Shown in pieces: positions 12,235-23,796 of a DNA stretch of 64,000 nucleotides. Within the stretch, counting starts at the first letter, position 1, and each line of letters opens with the position of its first letter. The notes below the pieces were generated by a model that saw nothing but the letters and a program-made list of their open reading frames with translations, made no database searches and had not been told where the DNA came from. The stretch comes from Kudoa neothunni (taxonomy: Eukaryota; Cnidaria), in NCBI GenBank assembly GCA_964304625.1, contig OZ199838.1, positions 1,364,001 through 1,428,000 on the forward strand. The letters are read 5' to 3'. Both the position numbers and the translations under genes were made by a program.

Positions 12235-13340
12235 CACCTATTTCGGATGTGCTTTCTGGAGATAGATTTGAGCAACTGTCAAAATTTGACCTCTTTTGGA
12301 GCAGTTGCGGGAAGCATTTTTAAAAATCACTCAGAGAGCATAAATTCAGTAGGCAAACAGAAGATTCCTTTTAAGGGTAAGTTCAAGATAAAACAGTATA
12401 TATCAAATAAATCTACCAAGTGGGGATTCAAAGTTTTTGCCCGAGTTGGAATAAGTGGGATAGTACATGATTTTCACTTGTATGATGGAAAATCGCCAGT
12501 TGTACAACAAAGCCGTGGTTTTGTTCACACAACTTTATTACAAAATTATGTGAACAACTTCCAAAAAATAGAATGTATCTGTTGTATTTTGATAACTGGT
12601 TCACATCATTACAAATACAGCTTATATTGAAAAAAGGCGAATATATTTCATGAGGACTATTCGAAATAATAGAATTAAAGGGTGTGTTTACTCTGTAAGA
12701 GATCTAATAAAAAAGGACAAGACTCATTTGATGTTGCTCACAGCTCTAATTATGCACTAATATTAACTCAATGATATGATAACACCGTCGTGACTTTATC
12801 ATCCACTTATTCTGGTAGTGAACCTCTAACAACTGTAAATAGATATGATGGGCGGGAAAAAACGCGTTAAACTCGAGTGCTCAACTATTGTATAGTAATA
12901 TAACAAAAACATGGGTGATGTTGCAGTTGATATCGTTATATAGATTAAATCACAAATGTAAAAAACTTTACAAGAGGATATTTTTTGGGGCATTAATACC
13001 GCGATCACTAATTCAAGGCTATTGTATCGGAGACAAAATGTCATGAATAATGTTAACTAGAGGGAAGCTGTCGATTTGCTTTCATTCACATATTCAATCT
13101 GTGAATCATTATTGTATAAAAACCAAAAGTTAATACAAACTTGAAAAACTGGTCGGTCGTCTGATTATTGATTCTAATTTACGAAACATAATGGGATCTA
13201 CTATATCAAAACACAAGCGAAATACTCTTTGATTAGATCATATTAGATACGATAATGTTGGCTATTTTCCAGAAATGGTATCAACGTCAAGTAGCTGCAG
13301 AAGTTGTGGAAGAAATTGTTTCCATGAATATCATAATACT
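12235..13340 (+). pseudogene. piggyBac-type transposase relic 1
   Basis: Pieces in three frames follow piggyBac (DDE_Tnp_1_7) order: SDVLSGDRFEQLSKF at about 12245; then KQKIPFKGKFKIKQY with KWGFKVFARVG in the open stretch 12157-12630; then LYFDNWFTSLQIQLILKKG after a frameshift; later GDV..DI..YR; and a C-terminal cysteine block, CRSCGRNC, near 13300. The catalytic region is recognisable by IPFKGKF and FDNWFTS, but stops and shifts break it repeatedly. Cut-and-paste transposases of this family target TTAA; I could not place the ends of this copy. It abuts the Helitron relic and may have landed in or next to it. Confidence 0.82.
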
Positions 13341-13946
13341 TAAAATTATTGTTTTTTGATTACTCTATATGTTATTGTTATAATAAATTCGATTTCTTTT
13401 TTGCGCATTTTCTTTACCACGAATCCCCATTGTTCAGTCTACTGAACCTAATTTATATATTAAAAATATTAGCTCAAACAAATTTTTATTGGTTAAGGAT
13501 AAACAAAAATTCAAGCGTGATAGGGTCAATCATCTATTGGCGCATAAAATACATAAAAGCCATTGATAATATAATTTTTTTAATAAAATTAAAGTAATAT
13601 GTTACAAATGTTATAACGATTATAGAGCAGAAATTAAATTTTCTAGATATTGATTAATATATGTTATATTGCGGACGACCTATAAGTTACTGCATCAAGA
13701 TTCGAATTAGGAATTTCTTTTAAATAAATCATGGAATAAGTCTTGGTCTTAGATTGGTTCCATGAGAGGTAAATGTCCCTGTGCTTACGGTTGAGTAGAA
13801 TTGATAAATCAATAAATTTTAATTAAACAAATTGGTTTTAATAATACTTCCGATAAAGCGAATTGGAAAATACTCTCCTAAAATATTTTAAACTTATTTA
13901 AGCTTTTTCTGTTTTCGATTTAATAAAAAGAACTTTCTTATCACAT

Positions 13947-16900
13947 ATCATTGTGCTTCACATTCAGAAGATTATAATTTTTTAAGTGCAGGGATTTTTT
14001 GTTCGAAAACTTCACAAGCCTCCTTCAACTAATTTATCTCTAAATTATGTAAAGTACTTTGTCAGATTATACAACAGCTTCACAAAAAAATATTAGTACA
14101 ATGATAATGTGTATAATATTTTAATTCAACAAAATAACTCCTTAATAATCAATAAACTGGTCATAAAAATATTTACAGTATTATTTGAATTTTATTCACC
14201 AATACAGATAATATAAAATTATACAATGTAGTACAATGTTTTTAAGATATAAAATATTAGTTTTTATATGAGGCTTAATAAAAATAATACTGCAATTATC
14301 ATTGCTGTTAATAAATAACAATTGAAATACATTTCATATTATCTAATCAATATTAAACATTAAACAATTTGAATTAAATGGTTCTTTTCGTATAGATAAA
14401 AATTCTAAAAATTACAAACATGTGGTAAATTATTAATCGAAATACTTTTTGATATAACGTAAATTATAACCATTGAATGCTTTTTTATAAAAAAACTATT
14501 CTATTGATTAATATGATATTGATAAATTCCGATTTAATTTCCAAAATCGATATTAAACACAATTTTCTCTAAATATATTATAAACAATAAGGATTCTTGA
14601 CATTGAATTCAGTTATGTTGTAAATTAAATAGTATATGTCGGGATGTTATTAACAAACTTTTTTTTTCAAATAAGTCAATTATAATTTGAAATGATTATT
14701 GACACATACTATTATATCAATATGAGTGTAATTTTCATTGTAATTGATTATTTTTGGCTCCAAAGAACGGCAGAGAGGACCAAATGTAATTAAATCCAGA
14801 AAATATTGGAAATTAAAATTTTGATAATACTAATAACTCATTCTCTCAAGGTTAAATGATAAAAAATTTAATTATATTATTGAAAGTAGATCTGTTTGAT
14901 ATCTATTATCTATTGATATAGAAGCGTGATATAAAAGCTTTAAAATTTTCGGTTTGGTACGAGGCTTAATTACTAAATGAGCGTTGTTGTATTGTTCTGT
15001 TACGTTTTTATTGGTATTTTTGAAATTTATTCCTTAATAAATTTGAAATAGGTATTTTAAGCACAAAATACACTTTACATGTAAGCACTATTAATTTTAA
15101 TTTAAGTTTCAACAACCTATAAATAATATTAATAAATAAAGGCTTCGCCACATTTAACGCCTGATTCAAGAAAGGAATTTAGCACCGCTTTGAAAAACTT
15201 ACAGAAATGTTATAAACCAACCGATCCTCAGGTTTATTTATATTACACTTTTTCTAAAATAATTTTATAAAGTACGAAATTATCGAAACTGAGCTTAAAG
15301 AACCTGATATGTTATTTTTACAAAAATGCGCTATATCCGGATGTCTGCGAGCTTTACGCTCAATGCTCAAAAAAACGATGCTGGTAAAATGTTTCAACCG
15401 GTAATATTTCAAATTCATATTTAGTTTGAAACATTCCATAAAGACAAAGCAGAAACATATGGTTGTATTGTAATTTTTATTCTTATTCGATATTCTTTAA
15501 ACATAATAGGGCATAAATTACACATTATGCTATGGAAACTACAGATATGAATATTTTGATCCTGTAATTCTAATTTTCCACAACATTTTTTTTATCTCTT
15601 TAAATATTATGTTTCTAGAAATCAAAAAAAATGCCTCGACGATTCTAGAATCATCATGTACGAAAATGATTCCATGTGAGTCGTATCAAAAACGGTTACA
15701 CCAAGTATCATTATAAAATTTTAATACATAAATTATTTGTTATATATATATACATATATTTTGACAACCTGAATATTATTCTAGTTCGGGATGCAGACGA
15801 AATTCGAACTAAAGATAAGAATTTAAAACATGGGAAATACATGCCATATGATTCATTAGCATAATTACAAACCAAAATTCGATATTACAAATATTCATTA
15901 AACGTTTTCATCATTTTCATATATTACACGCTCATTTTTTTTCTTAAAAATTTAACTTATGCACGTTTTCATATCTATTACAAAATACTGTATATTCTTT
16001 TTACCGTATTCGTTATTCATATTATGTGTGGTTTTCTGATATAGGCTCGGCACAAAAACCTAATAATTTTTATTTTAAATATAATAAAACCTCTAAACAA
16101 TTTAAAATTAAATTTTATTTTTTAATTATGCGATAAAAAACGAGTGTGGAAAGATCATCTAATCAAAAAATATAAAATACAACTACAGTTTTTATACTCC
16201 AGATTCTACATTCATCTTTACGTACCTCACAAACACATTGTGAAATTTTAACCTCAGTATAATGAGTTGGGATGCTAAAGTATGAATTTTTTTGTCGTCT
16301 TATATCCATTTAAATTTTGAATTAGAAATAAAAATGGTTTTTAAAAATATATAAGATATTTTTGAATTATAAAATCAATTTAAAAAAAATTTTAATAAAC
16401 AACCTTACATAGTGTTTTCAAGTTCAAGATGCATTATTTGAACAATATAGGTAATTATTAAATATCAAAACAATAAATCAATTTTCAATAACTTCGTTGT
16501 TTATGCATCATGGGAAGTAACTCTCCGCATGATTACAATAGTTTTGACATTGTGTAAACGTCACTTCGTTTTGACTGGATTTTATCGCCCCTATAAGATC
16601 AGTTTTTTTGTGTTTGGATTCTTGTCTCACTATTATTTTTTTATTTTGATTTGAAAAGTTCCTCAATCTGATTAAGGAACGAGGATATGGCTGTAGAAAC
16701 AGAATTGAGTGATTTGTTTCTGCCATAAGATCCATGATGTAGTTGGTTTTGTGGAATCTTACATCGTCAATTATGAGCAATGCATTTGGTACACCGTTCA
16801 ACTATAGCTCCATAAAAAGTTGAATTAAATATTCAGAAAATATATTTTTATTTATTGAACCCTCGTGCACTTTGGTTTTCCATACTTTCTAGGAGCTCAT

Positions 16901-17631
16901 TCCGGCTATCAGTGTAATATTTGTGGACGAACGGTTAAATATGCTCTAGATCCAATAGGAAGTCTTCTTAAAAAAGCGTCTCATTGATAAGGAAAAATCC
17001 TGCTTCGTCAATATAGAGAATAATTTGACCTTTTGTCGAAGATATTTTATTACATAACTAATTTGGATTCCATTTTAAATATATTATATACATTTTAATT
17101 TTTTCTTGTCTTTATAATTTTAGGGTAGGTTTTCTACAAACAGGAACTGTGGAAATTTTTTTAATGAATAGTAAAATCCTTCGAGAACATTAACAATCGT
17201 TTTTCTGGATACACTAATGTTAAATTTTGAATTTAGTATTTGTTCTAAAGATTTTAATGTTATAGTGCAAGCATCGCCAACGAATTTGTTTTAAGAATTG
17301 TTTTTATGTTCGTTGTATTATATTCAACCGCGGTTGCCTCCCATGTTTTTATACTTCCCCTAGAATCCTTCAATTTAACAATTCTTGTGACAGTAGGTGG
17401 ATGTACTTCAACATACTTGGCAATATGTTTAGTAATGAAATTTTTTTTTTATTAAAATTATATAGTTAATTAATAAAAAATAACAAACTTCTGACAAATT
17501 TAGAATTTTAATCTCGTGATGTCATATTTGTTTTGTTATTTTTTTCTTTTTTTCGTGGTTTAATTAATTATTATATCAACTGAATGTATAGGATTTGCAT
17601 TATGAACTTGAAACACAGTAATAAAAAATAA
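13947..17631. repeat. Long dispersed repeat, copy B (uninterrupted)
   Basis: This is the second copy of the unit at 1-7527, in the same orientation. It starts at ATCATTGTGCTTCACATTCA and ends soon after the shared AAACACAGTAATAAAAAATA. It lacks the LTR element and so shows the empty target site at 16448-16452. Outside its Tc1/IS630 transposase (16508-17440) I see no gene in its 3.7 kb. Divergence from copy A is low (about 2 percent at the left end) but rises around 15540-15700. Confidence 0.92.
16508..17440 (-). pseudogene. Tc1/IS630-type DDE transposase in repeat copy B
   Basis: On the minus strand the protein starts near 17440 with a helix-turn-helix region (ITKHIAKYVEVHPPTVTRI). It continues with ILYIDEAGFFLINET (first catalytic Asp) at about 17010, and the longest open piece, 16508-16801, holds ALLIIDDVRFHKT (second Asp) and ILFLQPYPRSL, in place of the usual PPYSP. 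It ends CQNYCNHAESYFP, a C-terminal pattern of this family. At least two frame breaks and a stop near 16955 separate the blocks, so it is a pseudogene. The family moves by cut and paste into TA sites. Copy A carries the same gene in worse condition. Confidence 0.75.
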
Positions 17632-17639
17632 GAATTTAA

Positions 17640-20600
17640 AATAGCACGATTTAATTTATGTAATTTGTTTGTAAACAGATTACATAATATATTCCATCAA
17701 CCATTTGTGTTAAAAATATAATTTACCATAGATTAAACATATATATGTATGTATATTTTATAATTTAAGGACTACGGTTAAATAAGATATACAGGGATTA
17801 TTGGTTGTGTATTATCTAATAAATCATTATTATCATTATTATAATTATACAATACGTATACTTCTAGGGGAAAAAATATATAAACTAAAAATAAATTTTT
17901 TGTGAAAAAATATTAAATTCTCAAACTATGAATATTTTTAGACAGGTCAGTTTTTTTTTAAATGACTTGTTCACACCTTATTTGGTGCGCCATGCTCAAA
18001 CATATTGATTACATTAATTTGATGTTCACAAATCAGATACCAAATAAATTTTTCATTGCGTTCTTTTAATTTTTTATATTTAAATAATTGCAGATTTTTA
18101 TTCACTTTAATATATGTTAAATAAATAGTAATTATTTGTTCGATTATATTAATTTGTGATTGAATTATTTTGAAAGTCTGATATTTATTATAATAAACGA
18201 ATTTAAAATATAAAAATAAATCATGCTAAATTATTAACATTTTTAATTCATAGTTAATATGTAATATAAATATCTCTTACTAATAATCAATAATCATACT
18301 AAGAGTTTGAAGGTGAATTAACATAAATACCACAGAAATTTGTTTAATCACTTTGTAATAATAATAATGATAATAAAATATTCAATTCAACCATATAACT
18401 ACAGCTACAGTAACGTCTATTAATATTTGTCTATGAAGTATATTCTATTGTTATGTAGTCACATTAAAATCTATGTGGCATGAAATTAAAACCTTATTAT
18501 CATTAAGTATTTAATGAAAAATTTTTGCATGAGACATCGCATAATCTATCAATATATTATTTTTTTTTAAATTAGCTCACTCCGAGCAAATCCGGGTTTT
18601 TCGAGCTATCTATACACATGAAAGTTGTTTTGTTTGTATGTGTGTAAATTAAATATTTTTAATCAATAAATATATATCGTCATATTGATAACATTCAATT
18701 AATTTTTAAGCTATGGATTAGTTTTTGCACTGTTTAAATAACGGTGATTTTATGGTGTGGCATTCTGTAAAATCTCTACAAGTAGAGACAGCGCTATGAA
18801 CTATGTTTAAGTTCACTTATTATGCTAAATTAATTAAATAAATCTGGCTTTATTTGTGTAATCTTTGTATTATTTATCCAAATACTAAATAAATTACTTT
18901 GAACTTAAAATGACCTTGGTCTACTCAAGGTTTAGTCTACTTAGCCGGCAAGGGAAGTCCACCCGAAGCGTGACTTTTATGCTAGTTCACTTATAAAAAC
19001 TATAGTATTATCAGTTCAAATATCAAATTAAAAATTTAATTACTATTATATTTTTGTAATTATAAAGCTATATTTTAATTCCAAAATATAAATTTCTTTA
19101 TAGGTATCAAACATATATTCCATATACGTCATAAACCAGATTTGTATATTCATTACCAAATCTAATAGTATTTATTTAATTCCTTTTACTATAAAAAAAA
19201 TTTGAGTAATGTTTTTAATAAATATAATTACATTTAATTTTTGAAATTCAAAAGTATTTATAAATACGTTTATTTCTAAAGAATTAAATAAAAAAATTGA
19301 CAAATACTTTTATCATATAAACAAACAAAATATTGTAATATTGTGTCCCCATTATAACATGTTTGAAATTTTTTCGAAATTATTAAGTAGTAACTAGTGT
19401 ACATTTCTGGCTTAATTTTCTGGTTTGTGTTGTATAAGATTCGATTCTTGTTACTACTATAATAAAATTTTAACTTTAATAACAAACAAATAATTATTCT
19501 AATTAATTGAAAAAAGTGGGTAAAAACCTTGAGTTGGGTTGTTCCGAGCGTTCGCCACACAATTCATTACTTACACAGAATGTATTTAGAGCGTTCAAGA
19601 CAAACATCATGAATCTACAATCATCATTAGCAAATTTTGTATTTGCTATTAAATGTTAATATTACATATTTTATGTATTTTTAATGAAGCACTATCGTTA
19701 GTTGGAATACTCTTTTTATTGGCATCCCCAACACAATCCATGTATATAACTTGCTTTATATAAATAAAAAATATGTTGGTATATATGTAATAATTAACTA
19801 TGCATGAAACACATTGTGGGGGATCTGAAAAAGATAACTAAATTTTTCGTAACATATTAAAAAATTTCTTTCTACTCTAATACAATAATACCAATTGAGA
19901 AGAAACAAGACAGCATCAAGTGTGCAAGTTTTCTTCCGGATCAGGGTTCTGTAGAATAAACCCGCTTAAATCTTGTAAGGCAACAGAAATGATTTGTTGC
20001 TAAATACTATCATCGTACGCGTACAGTTTTAGTTTACCAAATTGGGAATCCTCGAATAATTTATTCCAGCTCAGTAATCGCAAAGACCACCATAGCTGCA
20101 ATTTCGAAAGCGGTAATAGCAAAATCTATTCATTTTTAACAAGTATATTGAGTTACATGTTTATTACACCAGAATCTTGTAGAGACGGTTGTATTTTGGT
20201 TATCACTAGATGATATTTATTACTAAAAATTCACGAAAAGAATAAAAATTACTAAAATTCACGAAAAGAATAAAATACGAAATATAATTAAACAGCCGGT
20301 AAATCTAAATATTTTCCAACACATTACTTCTCCCGATTAAACATACAACAGTTTTCAAAAATTTCTTTTATATGTGGAGTTATCTTTAACAATAGATTAT
20401 TTATTAGATAAAAAATAAATGTAATAGCATAATTATTTATTTCTATGTGAACACGATAATATATTATTATAACTGTTATGGGTTATAGCGATAGCAAATG
20501 ATTATATGTATTTTTTATAATTATTATCATACAAATATTTTAGTTATGAAATTTGAAGCTATTTCCAAGATATAATATATATTAATGCATTGACAAATTT

Positions 20601-21290
20601 TATTTCCTATGATACATATTAATTTACTAACATATTTTGTATTAAATATCGATGGGTACCTGATAGTATTTCATCATTTATTCTTATATTCTTAATCTTG
20701 TTACAAATTATGGTAAAAAAAAATATTTATAATTAAACTGTATCTTAATTCATATGGTTGAATGAATCGTTTTTATATTAAAAATAATTCACTATAAATA
20801 TACAATAAGCATATCTATGCACTATAGAAATATTATATTCAGAAGGTTTTAGTTGTTATTAATTTTCACAACTGATAAATCGTTATCAGATGAATAAAAG
20901 TGGAAATATTTAAGCGATAATCAATTATACATCATTTAATATGAAACTAATAAATATTTCATTTTTAATATAAAATAAATAACTAAAATTGATTAATTAA
21001 CTTGTTTCTTTTAAAAATCTATTGTTTTTAATAATCATTTAAAGTCCGAATTTTGGTTGAAGTCAAATATTATTTCTTAAAATCTAACGGAAGGAAAAAA
21101 TTACCATTATTCAATTTCTTACTATATTGTCAAAAACTTGTATTTATTAATTTACACAATATTAACAATATTTGGCACAACAATTCTAAAATTATAACTA
21201 AAATTTCTTCCTGGTTATAAAAAAATTAATAAATGGCAAGGAGATGATTCTCAGTTGTATAAAGGAATCATGGAAATTGATTTAAAAATT
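17640..21290. other. Gene-poor AT-rich stretch
   Basis: No gene can be supported over about 3.6 kb. One exon-like patch on the minus strand (about 20100-19930) reads KLKLYAYDDSI, a stop, then QQIISVALQDLSGFILQNP, with a second open piece upstream. I do not recognise it and it has no clear splice context. A 29-bp tandem duplication sits at 20219-20274. The region is otherwise low-complexity A/T. Confidence 0.5.
20219..20274. repeat. Short tandem duplication
   Basis: Two near-identical units of about 28 bp, each containing ACTAAAA(A)TTCACGAAAAGAATAAAA, lie side by side. Such a duplication can arise by replication slippage; no function is implied. Confidence 0.7.
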
Positions 21291-21295
21291 AAATA

Positions 21296-22967
21296 CAATA
21301 TGTAACCGATAATACACAATTTCATCGATACGACGTATTCAAAGTTTATATTGGGTGATAGGTTTTATTATTTTTTTGAATCAAACTGAGAAATTACCGA
21401 ACTGTTATATCACGTGACTGTCCGATAATACACACCTTTTCGTACAAAGCACGTAGATTTGAATTTTTTATCGTAAACTATGGTGAAAATAAAATTTTAT
21501 AAGTTTTATTTTTGTAAAAACATTAGAAATAATCTCAGATTATTCTGAAATGTAACTGAAAACGTAATAATTGTCGTCATTAGACATTAGACATTAAACA
21601 GTATACGTTTGATCCAAATTAAATAGAAAGCTGAATTTTTTAAAACTTTGTTGGTTCAAAGTATGAAATTTTTTTTTATATGGCGCTAAAAATAAAAAAA
21701 TAATGAAATAATTTAATATAATTGACTATTTACTAAATTATAACCCAATGAAAAATGATATAAATATTTTATCAAAAAAAATAGTTCTAAATAAAACCTA
21801 CTAATTATATTTCATCCGAATAATCTTAATAATGTGTTTTTAGTTATTGAAATAAAAAAATAAGTTGTATTACTCATATTGAAACCTAAAGAAACCCTAA
21901 TTAAAAGTAAACGCGCGAAAAGTTAACTACATATTATGGGTTGCAACCAGTGCAGGGCATCCAATGCCAATGAGACTATCGGAGAAAACCTATGGTTGAA
22001 TTCTTAAAACTCCCAAGATTCAATTAAAATCATGAATATCGTAAATAAAACATAATAATATTATTGAACTAACAAAAATTTTATTTTTAGCGCGTTTTTC
22101 TAATTATTGTCGTCAATCGATTCGTCTTCACCACCCTCAATTAACAAGTCTGATCTATCTATTTTTCAAGCATTCAAGGGAATCGTTGGCTCACATCATG
22201 TATTAATTTATTTGTTGGATGCGACCTCAAACACGTATTATTGTATTATTATTTCTTCTGATCAACTGCTCTACGAGAAGTTTACATTTTATAGTTTCAA
22301 TCATTAATGAGTTGGTTTAGTTTTACTAGGTCCATTAATGAAAAAATTCGTTCAACATTTGCAGTATCTGGAGTTGCTGTCCTTAGATTAGAATCTTGAT
22401 CAAGCCCAGCTTTTAAATCTTCTACTTTTAATCAATCTTAATCGAAGCACATAATATACATTAAACCGCTGTCTTTTTGAGCTCCATTTGAATTTTCATT
22501 CATACATTATAATAATGTACGTTTAACATCAAAATACGATTTCAAAGAAAATTTATAACAATTTAAAGACAACGTTAAAATACTTGAATACAATCACAGA
22601 GTAATAAGAAAAATTGATTAGATAACAACTATCCAAGGATCGGGGAAAACAGTGTGATTCCAATGATCGTGATATCTTTTTAAAATTTCGACTAATTTTA
22701 ATCTCTCCATTACTAATTATTAATTATTAAAACAATAAATTTGATTATTCTACATAAATCTAAAATTTATTATTTGTAAACTATTCTCGAATAATTCAAT
22801 AATCAACAAGTTTTTTAAATAAATAAAAAAAAACCCAAGTATAATAGAAAAATTCCGAGATCATTAGGAAAACCCCAAGGTTTGGACGCTATGATTGCAA
22901 CCTGTGGTACGCATTTTTTTGACGGTTCTGGGTCCTGAGGGGATTACCTATTATCGGTTACCCACTG
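21296..22967. mobile_element. Putative mariner-like element carrying a nested hAT relic
   Basis: Inverted ends face each other 1.67 kb apart: CAATATGTAACCGATAATAC on the left and, read inward from the right, CAGTGGGTAACCGATAATAG. They match at 16 of 20 positions. TA dinucleotides flank both ends (21294-21295 and 22968-22969), as expected for Tc1/mariner target duplications. The inner motif CCGATAATACACA recurs at about 21421. No Tc1/mariner transposase was recognised inside; instead there is a hAT-like piece. The call rests on ends and spacing only. Confidence 0.45.
21938..22906 (-). pseudogene. hAT transposase C-terminal relic with inverted ends
   Basis: Imperfect inverted ends (GGGTTGCAACCAGTG on the left; CACAGGTTGCAATCATAG inward from the right) enclose a minus-strand fragment at about 22390-22230. 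It reads TATPDTANVERIFSLMDL followed, after a frame change, by KCKLLVEQLIRRNNN. The NVERIFSLM core with a following helical stretch is typical of the hAT C-terminal dimerisation region. The catalytic part is gone or unrecognisable. The 8-bp target duplication was not found. Confidence 0.42.
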
Positions 22968-23317
22968 TATTTGTTAAAACTAATACAACTCCGACATTAC
23001 AGATGAAACATCATATTGAATCTAATAAAGTAGAAAAATCGTGATAATTTATTTAAAAATTATAACGATTTCACCCGAAACTAGTCAATTTAATTCGACA
23101 ACTGCACATATTAACCAAATGATCGATATATATGGATACATATAGCAATTTTCATGTGTCGAAAATTATTACATATATCATTTCAACATTTTTATCATAT
23201 TTAAAAATAATTTAACTTTCTCAAATTATTTAATGCGGGAACATCACGTGATTGAAATATTGCTTTCAAATGAATCATTGAATTTAAAGTAATGGAATGG
23301 GCGCATGTGCAAAAATT

Positions 23318-23609
23318 ATGAATAGTGGACACGAGCTGAGAACGGTTCAGGTTGCTAGCAATGATGATTTCTACACAAAATACATAGACAAGTCTGATTG
23401 TAAAGATTTTTTTTACAATCTTCAGGTAGGATTCGAATAAATAAAAGAAACTTGTTGGAAAAAAAACTAAAAATGACTTTTTCGTTTAGGCATGTCAGAG
23501 TGATACTGCTGACTGGAGAAAGTGTAAAAAAGAAATGGAGCAGTTTAAAAAGTGTATGGCCGAAAATTCTACGCATACGCACGAAAAATCCCGCAACGAA
23601 AAACATTAA
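23318..23609 (+). CDS. COA4: COA4-like twin CX9C mitochondrial protein
   Basis: Two exons, 23318-23425 and 23490-23609, joined across a 64-bp GT...AG intron, encode 75 residues starting MNSGHELRTVQ. The cysteines form C-x9-C-x9-C-x9-C: CKDFFYNLQAC, then DWRKCKKEMEQFKKCMAE. That spacing and the DWR(K/Q)C...FK(K/D)CM(A/S)E signature match COA4 (CHCHD8). COA4 is an intermembrane-space CHCH protein that helps assemble cytochrome c oxidase and is oxidised on import by the MIA40 pathway. No cleavable presequence is evident, as usual for such proteins. The gene is too small and split to show as a long reading frame. Its stop lies 187 bp from the 3' end of the convergent alpha-SNAP gene. Another CX9C family member is possible but less likely. 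Confidence 0.8.
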
Positions 23610-23796
23610 AACATAATTTTTAGACTACAAATGTTGTTGATTAATAGTTGATAGAAGGGTGAATTTTTTGATTAATTTTTGTCTGCGAAAATAAAATTGG
23701 AGCTTTATTGGATACATGAATGAATGGTGGTGATTGGGGCCGAAACAAATAGTAGCAGGAGATTAATGTGAACTGTTGGATAAATATTAAAATTTG

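Noticed and set aside
8670-18960. Short shared blocks between 8.7-9.0 kb and 18.6-18.95 kb
   Set aside because: The order of the blocks is inconsistent with one inverted repeat copy, and the matches are only 10-15 bp.
19276-19560. 94-codon minus-strand frame
   Set aside because: Low-complexity Ile/Tyr/Lys-rich text expected by chance in AT-rich DNA; no motif.
19930-20130. Exon-like minus-strand stretch (QQIISVALQDLSGF)
   Set aside because: It contains an in-frame stop, has no convincing splice partners and matches no family I know; left as a note only.
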